The position numbers were made by a program, and so were the translations under genes. From Plesiocystis pacifica SIR-1 (lineage in GTDB: Bacteria > Myxococcota_A > Polyangia > Nannocystales > Nannocystaceae), in assembly GCF_000170895.1 (NCBI RefSeq), contig NZ_ABCS01000020.1, forward strand, positions 1-64,000: a stretch of 64,000 nt of DNA, written 5' to 3'. Under the pieces are notes generated by a model that was not told where the DNA came from, did not search any database, and worked only from the letters and a program-made list of their open reading frames with translations. Below, in pieces: positions 7,593 to 16,439 of this stretch (position 1 is the stretch's first letter; the number at the start of each line of letters is the position of its first letter).

Positions 7593-8264
7593 CTAGTTCT
7601 TGCCGTGCTTGGTGCGGATGGCGGCCTTGATGGCGTGGCGGATCTGCACGTAGCCGTTCTTGCCGCCCGGGATCGCGCCCTTGACGAGGATCAGGCCCTT
7701 GTCGGCGATGACCTTGGCGACCTCGAGGTTCTGGACGGTGACGGTCTCGTTGCCCATCTGGCCGGCCATGCGCTTGCCGGGGATGACGCGACCGGGGGTC
7801 AGGCGACAACCGATGGAGCCGCCGTGGCGGTAGACCTCGTGCTGACCGTGGGTGCGCTTCTCACCGCGCATGCCGTGGCGCTTCATGACGCCCTGGAAGC
7901 CCTTGCCCTTGCTGGTGCCGGTGACGTCGACGAGCTGGCCATCGGAGAAGATGGAGACGTCGACCTCGGAGCCGACGGCGTGCTGGGCGACGACGTCGGC
8001 CGCGACGCGGAACTCCTTGATCTTGCGCTTGGGCGAGACCTCGGCCTTCTTGAACTGGCCGAGCTTGGGCTTGCTCAGGCGGCTGGCCTTTTGGTCGTCG
8101 AAGGCGAGCTGGAGGGCGGTGTAGCCGTCGCGCTCGACGGTGCGGTGCGCGGTGACGACGTTGCCCTTGGCGAGCAGGACGGTGACGGGCACGCGGGTGC
8201 CGTCTTCCTTGTAGAACTCGGTCATCCCGATTTTCTTGGTAAGCAGTCCCATCTGGCGGTTCAT
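7593..8264 (-). CDS. rplC: 50S ribosomal protein L3
   Basis: The protein has 223 residues, the usual L3 length. It binds 23S rRNA near the peptidyl-transferase centre and helps start 50S assembly. Clear L3 signatures: 'LLTKKIGMTEFY' at the N-terminus, 'GTSKGKGFQGVMKRHGM', 'PGRVIPGKRMAGQMGN', and 'VTVQNLEV'. The ATG at 8264 has a good ggagg 6 nt upstream. It is unusual that the gene stands alone with its own terminator. L3 genes normally head the S10 operon with rplD, rplW and rplB, none of which are here. It could be a relocated single copy or a paralogue. Confidence 0.92.
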   Translation of the reverse strand: MNRQMGLLTKKIGMTEFYKEDGTRVPVTVLLAKGNVVTAHRTVERDGYTALQLAFDDQKASRLSKPKLGQFKKAEVSPKRKIKEFRVAADVVAQHAVGSEVDVSIFSDGQLVDVTGTSKGKGFQGVMKRHGMRGEKRTHGQHEVYRHGGSIGCRLTPGRVIPGKRMAGQMGNETVTVQNLEVAKVIADKGLILVKGAIPGGKNGYVQIRHAIKAAIRTKHGKN

Positions 8265-8417
8265 GGGTGCCTCCTTTTCTTCTTGGGCACGTGCAGGCTT
8301 GGCGACATTGCCAGGGGCCGCAGCGGTGCCGGGGGACGGGATGATGGGCAAGGCGGGGGGCCGGGTCAAGGCCTCGGCGGGCCCCGGGCGTGATGCCGCT
8401 CATCCCTCGTCGGGTGT

Positions 8418-9260
8418 TCAGACCGACGCGCGCGTCGCCTGGGGCTCGGGGAGCCCGAAGAGCGCGCGGGTGTTGGCGGCGGTGGTGCGCGCGAGCTCGC
8501 GGGGATCTTCGCCGCGGAGCTCGGCGAGAGCCGCGCAGGTGAAGGCGACGTTGGCCGGCTCGTTGCGGCGACCGCGGAGGGGCTCGGGGGCGAGGTAGGG
8601 CGCGTCGGTCTCGAGCAGGATGCGCTCGCGCGGGACCCGGAGCACGGCCTCGCGCAGCTCGACGGCTTTTTTGAAGGTGGCGATGCCGGAGAAGGCGATG
8701 TGCCAGCCGCGCTCGAGCCAGCGCTCGGCCTCGGCGGCGTTGCCCGTGAAGCAGTGCACGACGCCGGGGTTGGCCCGGGCGGGGTGCTCGTCGAGCACGG
8801 ACCACGCGTCGGCGTGGGCGTCGCGGATGTGCAGCACCAGGGGCTTGTCGATGGCCTTGGCTAGCTCGATCTGCCGGCCGAAGGCGCGCAGCTGATCCTC
8901 GCGGGGGGAGAAGTCGTAGTGGTAGTCGAGGCCGGTCTCGCCGATGGCGACGACCTTGGCCGAGCTCGTAGCCAGGCGCTCGATGGTCGCGAACAGCTCG
9001 TCGTCGAGGTGGCGCGCCTCGTGGGGGTGGATGCCCACGCTGGCGAACACCCGCGCGTGGGTGGTGGCCAGCTCGACGGCGGGGCCCATGGTGTCGGGGC
9101 TGCAGCCGATGTGGACCATCTGCTCGACCCCGGCGGCCTCGGCCCGGGCGAAGGTCGCCTCGAGGTCGTCGGCCATGGGCGCGTAGTCCAGGTGACAGTG
9201 GCTGTCGATCAGCCCCGGGATGTGGGGGGGCTGAGGCTTGGGTTTGCGCTTTTTGCCCAT
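8418..9260 (-). CDS. tatD: TatD-family metal-dependent hydrolase (DNase)
   Basis: The protein has 280 residues and a cytosolic TIM-barrel fold. Members are Mg2+-dependent 3'-5' exonucleases or D-aminoacyl-tRNA deacylase-like enzymes. Metal ligands are visible in order: 'LIDSHCHLDY' (HxH), 'AIGETGLDYHYD' (Glu), 'LVLHIRDAH' (His), 'GVVHCFTGN' (His), and 'LLETDAPYLAP' (Asp). The start is the ATG at 9260, preceded by a basic stretch MGKKRKPKP. It is transcribed in the same direction as the cellulase gene upstream, 23 bp away. Confidence 0.88.
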   Translation of the reverse strand: MGKKRKPKPQPPHIPGLIDSHCHLDYAPMADDLEATFARAEAAGVEQMVHIGCSPDTMGPAVELATTHARVFASVGIHPHEARHLDDELFATIERLATSSAKVVAIGETGLDYHYDFSPREDQLRAFGRQIELAKAIDKPLVLHIRDAHADAWSVLDEHPARANPGVVHCFTGNAAEAERWLERGWHIAFSGIATFKKAVELREAVLRVPRERILLETDAPYLAPEPLRGRRNEPANVAFTCAALAELRGEDPRELARTTAANTRALFGLPEPQATRASV

Positions 9261-9283
9261 GGCGCCGCGGAAGCTAGCACGCC

Positions 9284-10387
9284 TCAGCGGTGCGGGCCCG
9301 GGCTCGGGGCGACGAAGGGATCGGGGCCCTCGGGGATGAGCGCGGGGGCGGAGTCGAGGGGCACGGGCAGCCCGGCGGCGCGGTAGGTCCACTCGGCGTT
9401 GCGCGCGAGCTCGATGGCCATCTCGGGCCACCAGCCCCCCGCCGCGGGTCCGTCGTTGCACTCGCCGTCGGACTCCCCGGGCACCTTGATCCACAGGTAG
9501 GCGTCGACGCGGGGATCGGCCGTGGGGCTCAGGGGCGGCTCGCCCACGGCGCGGCCGTGGGGGTTGCACCACTGCGAGCCCTCCGTGGGTCCGTTGCCGT
9601 TGCGGCTGGTGTCGATGACGAAGGGCTTGCCCCCGAGGAGCTCCGAGATGGCGAGGCCGTAGGCGACGGACTCCTCGGTGCCGACGTAGTTGGACACGTT
9701 GAGGGCGAAGCCCCGGGCCTTGGCCACGCCGGCTCGCTGCAGGCGCTCGGCCATGATCTCGGGGGGGTGCCAGCGCGCGTTGCCGGCGTCGATGTAGACC
9801 GCGGTCTGGCCGCCCTCGGACAGGGTCTCGACGGCCTCGGCGATGAGCCCCAGGCGCTCGCGCTGGCCCGCGGCGTCGAGGCAGTCGGCGAGGTTGCCGA
9901 GGGCGTCGGGCTCGAGGATGACGGCCGCGACGGACTTGCCGATGCCCCGCTGGGCCGCGCCGATCCACTCGCGGTAGGCGTCGGCGTCCTCGACCCCGCC
10001 CGCCGAGTAGAGCCCGCAGTCGCGGTTGGGGATGTTGTAGAGGACCATGAGCGCGAGGGCGCCCTGGGCCCGGGCGTTGTCGGTCTCGGTGCGGATCTCG
10101 GTCTCGACGTTGGCCGTCCAGTCGCCGAACCACAGCGAGACCGGCTGGGCCGCGAGCTGGTCCATGAGCTGGGCGTCCTCGGGCCGGGAGTTGCGCCACG
10201 TGTCGGCCTGGTTGCCCGCCCGCGACCACGCGTTGAGGTAGAGCGGGCGGCCGACGAAGGGGTTGGTGCCGGGCTCGACGGGCGGGACCGGGGTGAGCAG
10301 CTGGCAGCTGCTCGACGCGGCGGCGAGCAGCAGGGCCGCCGCGCCAGCCAGGAAGCTCGGACGGTTCGTCGCGGCGTCGATGCTCAA
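9284..10387 (-). CDS. Glycoside hydrolase family 6 (cellulase) lipoprotein
   Basis: The protein has 367 residues. GH6 enzymes cut beta-1,4-glucan with inversion. Family signatures: 'ILEPDALGNL' (catalytic-acid region), 'VYIDAGNARWHPP', 'ALNVSNYVGTEES', 'VIDTSRNGNGP', 'WCNPHGRAVG', and 'LWIKVPGESDGEC'. The N-terminal hydrophobic stretch ends in 'AAASSSC', a loose lipobox, so it is secreted and probably lipid-anchored. The start is TTG at 10387, whose bases overlap the TGA of the upstream esterase gene (TTGA). That implies translational coupling. There is no carbohydrate-binding module in the frame. Confidence 0.88.
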   Translation of the reverse strand: MSIDAATNRPSFLAGAAALLLAAASSSCQLLTPVPPVEPGTNPFVGRPLYLNAWSRAGNQADTWRNSRPEDAQLMDQLAAQPVSLWFGDWTANVETEIRTETDNARAQGALALMVLYNIPNRDCGLYSAGGVEDADAYREWIGAAQRGIGKSVAAVILEPDALGNLADCLDAAGQRERLGLIAEAVETLSEGGQTAVYIDAGNARWHPPEIMAERLQRAGVAKARGFALNVSNYVGTEESVAYGLAISELLGGKPFVIDTSRNGNGPTEGSQWCNPHGRAVGEPPLSPTADPRVDAYLWIKVPGESDGECNDGPAAGGWWPEMAIELARNAEWTYRAAGLPVPLDSAPALIPEGPDPFVAPSPGPHR

Positions 10388-12306
10388 GGCGCGACCTCGC
10401 AGGGGTAGGGCTCGACGCCGGGGATGGCGTCGACGAAGTCGGCCTCCTCGACGCGGCTGACCACGGTGTCGGGCTCCTCGACGGCGCGGACGAAGAAGTC
10501 GCGCAGGGTCTCGCCGTCGACCTCGCCGGTCCACAGCTCGGGGACCACGGAGATCACGTGGACGCTCTCGTCGGACACGCTGGTGAAGTAATAGTTGATG
10601 CCCGGCAGGTCCTTGGTGTCGCAGTAGGTCTGGCGCATGGTGTTGATCCAGTCGGCCTCGTCCTCGAAGAAGGCGTCGCCTTGCTGGATGTTGTCCTTGG
10701 GGTTGCTGAGGATCAGCATCTGCTGCTCGGGGACCTGCTCGAGCCGGGGCGAGAGGGCCTCGGACAGCACCGGGCCGATGGCGCAGTCGCCCGTGAAGCA
10801 GTAGGAGGGCAGGTTCTTGACGGTGTCCCAGACCGGGAGCTTGGCGACGCCGAGGGCCCCGACGCCGACGGGGGTGCCGTTGTCGAGGGCCAGGCCCGCG
10901 TCGGGGAAGGCGATGGTCCGCGGCCACTGCAGCTCGTCGAGGAGCCAGTGGTAGTTGTAGATGGTGCCGTAGGCCCCGGCGGAGAAGCCCCCGAACAGGG
11001 CGACGAGCGCGTCGGGGCGAAAGCCCGGATCGCCGGCCGCGTCGAGCTCGCGCCACAGGTAGTCGCGGATCATCCGCAGAGACGCGCGCAGGTTGACGCC
11101 GCCGGCCCGGGGCAGCTGCAGCTCGCCGAAGTCCTCGACCACGCCGCCGCCCGCGAACACGTCCTGGTTGCAGTAGGGCAGGTAGACGATGGTCCACTCG
11201 GCGAAGGGGTTGACCTCGGGGTCGAGGCTGCCGATGCCGTCGCCGAGGGGGAAGTCGTCGAGGGCGTTGAACAGGCCCGGGCTGCTCTCGAGGCGGGCGG
11301 CGCAGTCGTCGGCGAACAGGCACACGCCGCCGCCCTGGAGGGCGATCAGCACGCGGTCGAGGGGCTGGCCCTCGGGGGCGAGGTGGATCTGGAAGGCGTA
11401 GTTGGTGCCGTCGCCACAGATCGCGCCGGACGAGGGGTCGAGCTCGACCTGGGTCCACTCGCCGCGGGTGGCCTCGAACAGCACGTTGTCCGGGCCGCAG
11501 TCGAGCCCGAGCTTGGCGGTGTCGGGGTGACCGGCGGCGGTCAGGCAGTCGACCTGGTGCGCGACCCGGGTCGCGTACTCGGCGGGCTCGAGGGCGGCGA
11601 TGTCGGCCAGGTCGTCGCAGGCCTGCTCGATGTCGGCCGTGGCCGCGGCGAGGTAGTCCGCGCGCAAGGTGTCGAGGACCTCGGCGGTGCAGGTGTCGTC
11701 CTCGATGCAGGCCGCGGCGGCGAACAGGGACTCGTCGACCAGGTCCATGGTCGCGAGGTGGGCGGCGGCGAGGCACTGCTGGTCGACCCCGCCGGCGTTG
11801 GGCCACACGGCGCCCTGGGGCCCGCCGTAGGTGCGCCAGGCCATGGACGAGGCCTCGGACTCGCAGGCGTTGCGCAGGCGCCCGACGACCGCGTCGGTGC
11901 TCAGGCCGAGGAACTCGCCGTCGGTGCAGGCCGCGGTCACGCTGAGCTCGAGCTCGTCGAGGGCGGCGGCCGTCGCCGCGTCGTCGTCGGGGCAGGGGGC
12001 GTCGGTGGTCGCGTAGCAGTCGGCGACGGCCTCGGAGTAGGCGGCCACGCAGGTGCGCAGGGCGTCGAAGGACTCCTCGTCGCAGGCCCCGACGGAGCCG
12101 GTGTCCGTCGACTCCTCGGTGTCCGCGGTCTCGTCGGTGTCGCCAGCGGTGTCCGTGCTCTCGCTCGACTCGCCGACCTCGTCGTCACCCTCAGCCGCGT
12201 CGTCGGTGCACCCCGCCGCGCCGAGCATCAGGAGCGGAACCAGGGGCGTAGCCGCGAGATTGCGCGTGCGGAGCGGGGAAACCAGAGAAGCCAGGCGAAC
12301 CATCAC
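10384..12306 (-). CDS. Pectin acetylesterase/Notum-like alpha/beta-hydrolase lipoprotein
   Basis: The protein has 640 residues. The signal peptide ends at 'LMLGAAGC', then an acidic Ser/Thr linker with 'DDEVGESSES' follows. Residues about 70-250 are a Cys-rich helical region of unknown role. From about 270 the pectin acetylesterase fold is recognisable: 'LIALQGGGVCLFADDC', 'VYLPYCNQDVFAG', and the nucleophile elbow 'FGGFSAGAYG'. Notum/PAE enzymes remove O-acetyl or O-acyl groups. Coupled to a GH6 cellulase, attack on acetylated plant polymers is the likely job. The surface location is inferred from the lipobox. Confidence 0.8.
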   Translation of the reverse strand: MMVRLASLVSPLRTRNLAATPLVPLLMLGAAGCTDDAAEGDDEVGESSESTDTAGDTDETADTEESTDTGSVGACDEESFDALRTCVAAYSEAVADCYATTDAPCPDDDAATAAALDELELSVTAACTDGEFLGLSTDAVVGRLRNACESEASSMAWRTYGGPQGAVWPNAGGVDQQCLAAAHLATMDLVDESLFAAAACIEDDTCTAEVLDTLRADYLAAATADIEQACDDLADIAALEPAEYATRVAHQVDCLTAAGHPDTAKLGLDCGPDNVLFEATRGEWTQVELDPSSGAICGDGTNYAFQIHLAPEGQPLDRVLIALQGGGVCLFADDCAARLESSPGLFNALDDFPLGDGIGSLDPEVNPFAEWTIVYLPYCNQDVFAGGGVVEDFGELQLPRAGGVNLRASLRMIRDYLWRELDAAGDPGFRPDALVALFGGFSAGAYGTIYNYHWLLDELQWPRTIAFPDAGLALDNGTPVGVGALGVAKLPVWDTVKNLPSYCFTGDCAIGPVLSEALSPRLEQVPEQQMLILSNPKDNIQQGDAFFEDEADWINTMRQTYCDTKDLPGINYYFTSVSDESVHVISVVPELWTGEVDGETLRDFFVRAVEEPDTVVSRVEEADFVDAIPGVEPYPCEVAP

Positions 12307-12384
12307 GACGGCAACGGTAAGCCAAGGCGAAGCGCGCCGCAGCTGTACTCCGAGGGCTGGTCAAAACGAGTCTTGCCGGCACCA

Positions 12385-12440
12385 GTGTCCATCTTGGCCG
12401 TCGTGAGATCGTGAGGGCCCACCACGCCTTCAGCCCCGCC
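12385..12440. repeat. Degenerate remnant of repeat family A
   Basis: Bases 12386-12403 differ from the A1 linker region ('gtccattttagccgtcgtg' type) by only two or three positions, but the hairpin stems are decayed. It is directly followed by repeat B2, repeating the A-then-B order seen at 5075-5309. Confidence 0.4.
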
Positions 12441-12566
12441 AGATGACGCCCCCGCGAGCGGGGGCGACCACACACCCTCTCCAAGGTACGAACTTCATTG
12501 CCCACCAAGCCAAAGCGGAGGAGCGGAGCGACGAAGCGCCCCGGTCCCAGGCGACTGTGGGGGCAA
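12441..12566. repeat. Repeat family B, copy B2
   Basis: It carries the GC hairpin (12447-12455/12458-12466, loop ga instead of tt), the 'cattgcccaccaagccaaag' core and the terminal 'gtgggggca' box. It starts 8 nt after the 3' end of the lipoprotein gene ending at 12575 (minus strand) and lies upstream of the esterase gene. Confidence 0.8.
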
Positions 12567-12574
12567 AGCAGCGC

Positions 12575-14728
12575 TCAGTCGCAGGTCCACCGGAACACCC
12601 GGGTGTGGCCGCCCTCGAGGTTGCGTTCCTGGAGGATGACGCCCTCGGGGCTGGCGTGCAGCAGGCCCTCGCCGAGGGGCTCGGGGGACTCGACGTGCTG
12701 CCAGCTGCCCGAGTGGAAGTAGTGGAGGCTCGCGCCCTCGCCGATGGCGCCGAGCGGAGGCTCGCTCTCGGGGTCTTCGGGATCCTCGGGCTCGAGGGGC
12801 GGGGCCGGGGCGAGGGCCCACAGCCCGCCGAGCCCGTCGGCCGCCATCGCGGACGCGTAGGCCGGGGCGTCGGGCCAGCGCGAGGCGACGTAGCGCCACT
12901 GCTCGCCGTCCCAGACCATGAAGGTGCGCAGCTCGGGGGTGCCCGGGAAGTCCTGGGCGTACTGGTAGGCGCGCAGGAACAGCTGGCCGTCGACGAGGGC
13001 GAGCTGGCCCTGTTTGTGGTGGACGTCGGTGAGCTCCGTGGGCGGGAGCAGGACCCACTCGTTGTCGCCGTGGACGTGGACGTCGCCGAAGGCGTCGAGC
13101 AGGTAGCGGCGCTCGTCGTCGCCGGTCACGGCGATGAAGTCGGGGAGCTTCAGGGGCGGGGTGGTGCTGACCTGCCACGCGTCGCCCTCGCGCGACCACG
13201 CGGCGAGGTACTGGCCGTAGCCGGGCTCGGTGCGCCCGTAGAGCCACAGCTGGTCCCCGCGGCCCCACAGCAGCTCGAACTCGTGGGAGGAGGGGAAGTC
13301 GGCGCTCAGGTCGAGGGGCTCGCCGGCGCGCAGGTGCCACAGCCGCGAGAAGCTGCCGACCAGCGGGTCGCTGGTGCGCTCGAGCAGCCAGGCCTCGCCG
13401 GCCTGCGTCGAGACCAGGGACTGGGGGCTGTGGTAGTCGAAGGCGTGGTGGACCGCCCACGCGCCCGGGTCGTCGGGGGCCTCGGGCTGCGCGGAGCTGG
13501 ACCACTCGTGGACGGTGGTGTCGCCAAAGCCAAACACGGACTCGAGGTCCTGGCCCACCATGACGTCGAGGTCGAACCACGCGTCGTGGTGGATGACCTC
13601 GAGCTGGGGCGTGGGCTCGTCGGTGAACTCGTAGAGGGTGTGGCCCTCGCGGTTGTCGTAGAGCAGCAGCCGGCCGTCGCGGGCGAGCAGGTCGACCTCC
13701 GAGCCGGGGTACCAAGAGCGGTCCGCGAAGGGCAGCTTGAGCACGGCCTCGGGCTCGGGGCTGTGGCCGTCCCAGCGGTACAGGCTGCCCAGGTCCGGGA
13801 CCACGAAGTAGAGCTGGCCCTGGTGTAGGGCGCCCCGGACCCGGCAGTCTCCGATGTTGACGGGGAGCGCGGCCTCGACCCACTCCGAGGGCTCCGAGGC
13901 CGAGGGGGGGCGGGCGAGGCGGAGCTCCCCGAGGAGGCCGCAGGTGTTCCAGCCGGCGACCCACAGCCCCGAGGCGTCGGCGTGGAGGCTGGGGACCTCC
14001 TGGCCCGGGCCGTCGAGGTGGTCGAAGAACTGCCAGTCGTCCTCGCCCTCTTGGCGGTAGATGTCGATGCCCTCGTCCCAGTTCCAGCGGCTGACCCAGC
14101 GCTCGTCGACGCCGTAGGCGACCCACTCCATGTCGTTGGAGCCGAGGGGGGGGAGCGGCTCCCACTGATCGCCGGCTCGGCGCCACAGCAGGTAGTCGCA
14201 GTTGAACTGGCACTCGTCCATGAACAGCCACACGACGCCCTCGGCGTCCTGGCCCACCTCGACCCGCGTGACGTGCTCGGGGAGGGGAGAGGGCTCGAAG
14301 CCGTGCCCGTCGAAGTGGACGAGGTCGAAGCCGTCGCTGAGCCACAGGTCGTCGGGGGCCCCGCCGATGGTCTCGGGGACGAAGCTGCGCAGGTCGAACT
14401 CGGCCGTCGGCGTCCACGGACCCTCAACGCCGCTGGTCTCGGCCATGATGGCGCGGGAGCTGACGGTGAACAGCTCGCCGTCGTGCTCGCCGATGGCCCG
14501 CGGGAGCGCCGGGGTGCTCAGGGTCGCGGACCAGCACGGGTTGTCGGGGACGGGGGCGGGCCCGCTGCCGCTCTCGTCTTCGCCCTCGCCCTCCTCGGGC
14601 TCCGTCGTGTCGGCGCCGTCGCTCTCGCTGGTCTCGGCGTGGGCGTCGCTCGACTCGTCCGAAGAGCCCCCGCCGCAGGCCGTCGCCAGCATCAGCGCCA
14701 GGGCCGGAGCGAGGCGACGGAACTCCAC
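12575..14728 (-). CDS. Large surface lipoprotein, probable beta-propeller
   Basis: The protein has 717 residues. A GTG start at 14728 gives a signal peptide ending in the lipobox 'LMLATAC'; upstream codons are low-complexity shadow. A Gly/Ser/Glu linker follows. The rest has repeated short strands with Trp, such as 'GVVWLFMDECQ', 'RWVSRWNWDEG', 'GLWVAGWNTCG' and 'DQLWLYGRTEPG', separated by about 40-50 residues. This is typical of propeller or ligand-binding periplasmic-type sensors. No catalytic motif is seen. It is probably outer-membrane anchored. Confidence 0.7.
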   Translation of the reverse strand: MEFRRLAPALALMLATACGGGSSDESSDAHAETSESDGADTTEPEEGEGEDESGSGPAPVPDNPCWSATLSTPALPRAIGEHDGELFTVSSRAIMAETSGVEGPWTPTAEFDLRSFVPETIGGAPDDLWLSDGFDLVHFDGHGFEPSPLPEHVTRVEVGQDAEGVVWLFMDECQFNCDYLLWRRAGDQWEPLPPLGSNDMEWVAYGVDERWVSRWNWDEGIDIYRQEGEDDWQFFDHLDGPGQEVPSLHADASGLWVAGWNTCGLLGELRLARPPSASEPSEWVEAALPVNIGDCRVRGALHQGQLYFVVPDLGSLYRWDGHSPEPEAVLKLPFADRSWYPGSEVDLLARDGRLLLYDNREGHTLYEFTDEPTPQLEVIHHDAWFDLDVMVGQDLESVFGFGDTTVHEWSSSAQPEAPDDPGAWAVHHAFDYHSPQSLVSTQAGEAWLLERTSDPLVGSFSRLWHLRAGEPLDLSADFPSSHEFELLWGRGDQLWLYGRTEPGYGQYLAAWSREGDAWQVSTTPPLKLPDFIAVTGDDERRYLLDAFGDVHVHGDNEWVLLPPTELTDVHHKQGQLALVDGQLFLRAYQYAQDFPGTPELRTFMVWDGEQWRYVASRWPDAPAYASAMAADGLGGLWALAPAPPLEPEDPEDPESEPPLGAIGEGASLHYFHSGSWQHVESPEPLGEGLLHASPEGVILQERNLEGGHTRVFRWTCD

Positions 14729-14754
14729 GAGAGACGGTCTAGCACGGTCGCCGG

Positions 14755-15405
14755 TCACAGGCCGAGCTCCCGGTGGAAGACCAGCTCGGGAAACTCCAGG
14801 ATGAGATCGAGTCGCGCGTCCTCGTCGGCGAAGGTTTGCGCGCGCAGCTCGGCGAAGCGGCGGCTGGCGGGGCTCCCCACCGGCGGGAGGGCGCCGAGGG
14901 CCGCGGCGTGGTCGAGGCGCACGACGATGTCGGTGGCGCTCGGCATCGAGCGGGTGCGCCACAGCAGGCGCCGGGCTTGCCAGCGATCTTCGAAGGTCTC
15001 GATGGCGGCGTAGTCGTGGCCGTGGATGGGGTGGAGGTAGCGGCGGCAGGTCGCGGCGAGGGCCTCGGCGGGCCAGGCGTGGGGCGCCAGCGCGTGGTGG
15101 ATGGCCTGGGCGGCGACGTCGGCCGACTCGGCGAGGGGGTCGTCGGCGTGCTGGAGGGCCGAAGCGGTCGCCTGCTCGAGGGCGTCCGAGAGCGCGTCGG
15201 CGTCCCCGGGCGCGCCCTTGGCCTGGGCGCGCAGGTGGTCGTGGAGGGCCCGCAGCGCCCGCATCGGCCGGAGGTCTCGGCTCTCGGGGCGGAAGGCCTC
15301 GCGGATGACTCTACGGGCGCAGTCGCAGACCCACTGTGCCACCGCCGAGCTCGACTGGCGCCGGCACAGCTGGGTGAGGGTCAGGACTTCGCCGACGGCG
15401 CTCAT
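14755..15405 (-). CDS. Hypothetical protein, 216 aa
   Basis: The start is ATG at 15405. The protein is soluble and helix-rich, with Ala, Arg and His in heptad-like spacing and no signal peptide or membrane segment. A central segment 'HALAPHAWPAEALAATCRR' and a C-terminal part 'ARLDLILEFPELVFHREL' look conserved in composition but match no family I know. It ends 26 nt before the start of the lipoprotein gene at 14728, so the two may share a transcript. Confidence 0.6.
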   Translation of the reverse strand: MSAVGEVLTLTQLCRRQSSSAVAQWVCDCARRVIREAFRPESRDLRPMRALRALHDHLRAQAKGAPGDADALSDALEQATASALQHADDPLAESADVAAQAIHHALAPHAWPAEALAATCRRYLHPIHGHDYAAIETFEDRWQARRLLWRTRSMPSATDIVVRLDHAAALGALPPVGSPASRRFAELRAQTFADEDARLDLILEFPELVFHRELGL

Positions 15406-15470
15406 GGTCCATGACCATGAGCGGCGCGTGTCCTGCCGCCACTGGGTCCGGTCGGGTAGAGTCGCCGTCG

Positions 15471-16416
15471 ATGGGCGTCCTGTTCGAGCGTATGGGCCGA
15501 GTCGTCGTCGCGCGGGGTTTCTGCTGGGTTCTCCCGTGCGTGTCGATCGGCGCCGTCTTGGTGGCGTGTCGTCCCGCGCCGTCGGATGCTCCGATCGAGG
15601 CCTGCCCGGCCGAGGCCTCCCAGGCGGTGCCCGAAGCGTCTTCCGAAGCATCTTCCCAAGCGGACGCTTGCCCCGAAGCGCGCAGTCGATGGCTCGCCTC
15701 GTCCCCGCGGGTTCCGCTCGCGGTGGCAGGACCCGAGGGCGTCACCTCGGCGGGCGCGGACTGCTGCGCGCCGTGGCGGGATCCGGAGACGACGTGGCGG
15801 GCCGTCGACGCCTGGGGCCAGCCGAGCGGCGAGGCCACGGTGACGGGCTCGGACTACTACGACGCCTCCGAGTGCTGGGAGCTCACCCTCGGCCCCGCTT
15901 CGTCGCAAGCCCCCGCGCTCTACGTCGCCGGCGAGTGGCAGCCCGGCGCTTCCGCGCAGTGGGTCCCGAGCGCGTCGGAGCGCGCCGCCTTCGATGCCTT
16001 CCTGGAGACCCTGCGCGCGATGACGGCGTCGCCCGAGTACCACCGCAGCGCGTACACCAAGCGCCGAACCCCCGAGCCCGCCTTCTTCCAGCTGCCCCCC
16101 TCCGACGACTCTCACAACGCGCACCCGACCCAGTTCGCGGCGGTGGGCGGCTCGACCTTCGTCATCGCCTACGTCGCCAGCAACGGGCAGTGGACCCTGG
16201 GCACGCTGCTCAACGACACGGCCATCCCGGTCGGCCCCGTCGACACCTACGACCTCGTCGCGGTGGTCGACATGGACGAAGACGGCTTCCCCCGAGCTCG
16301 TCGTGCGCTCCGACGAGGGGCCGGCGTGGAACGACCTCGTGCTGACCCTCGAGAACCCCTACCAGCGCTACTGGTGGCGCGAGGCCGCGATGGGCGTGCT
16401 CGGCGGGACGATCTAG
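15471..16416 (+). CDS. Lipoprotein of unknown function with a C-terminal frameshift
   Basis: The N-terminal signal ends in the lipobox 'GAVLVAC'; an Ala/Ser/Glu linker and a globular part ('AVDAWGQPSGEATVTG', 'IAYVASNGQWTLGTLLND', 'VVDMDEDGFP') follow. At a run of five C (about 16289-16293) the frame shifts. Removing one C continues the protein as 'ELVVRSDEGPAWNDLVLTL' to a TAG at 16414-16416, while the unshifted frame runs on for hundreds of nonsense codons. The native length would be about 315 residues. Either a homopolymer sequencing error or a genuine recent frameshift explains this. The family is not recognised; a VCBS/EF-like 'DMDEDGFPEL' motif hints at a calcium-binding loop. Confidence 0.65.
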
Positions 16417-16439
16417 CTAGGACGCCCGCCGCTTGGGCT

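Noticed and set aside
16280..16300. Programmed ribosomal frameshift in the lipoprotein gene
   Set aside because: The site is a plain C run without a slippery heptamer or a clear downstream structure; an extra base is simpler.
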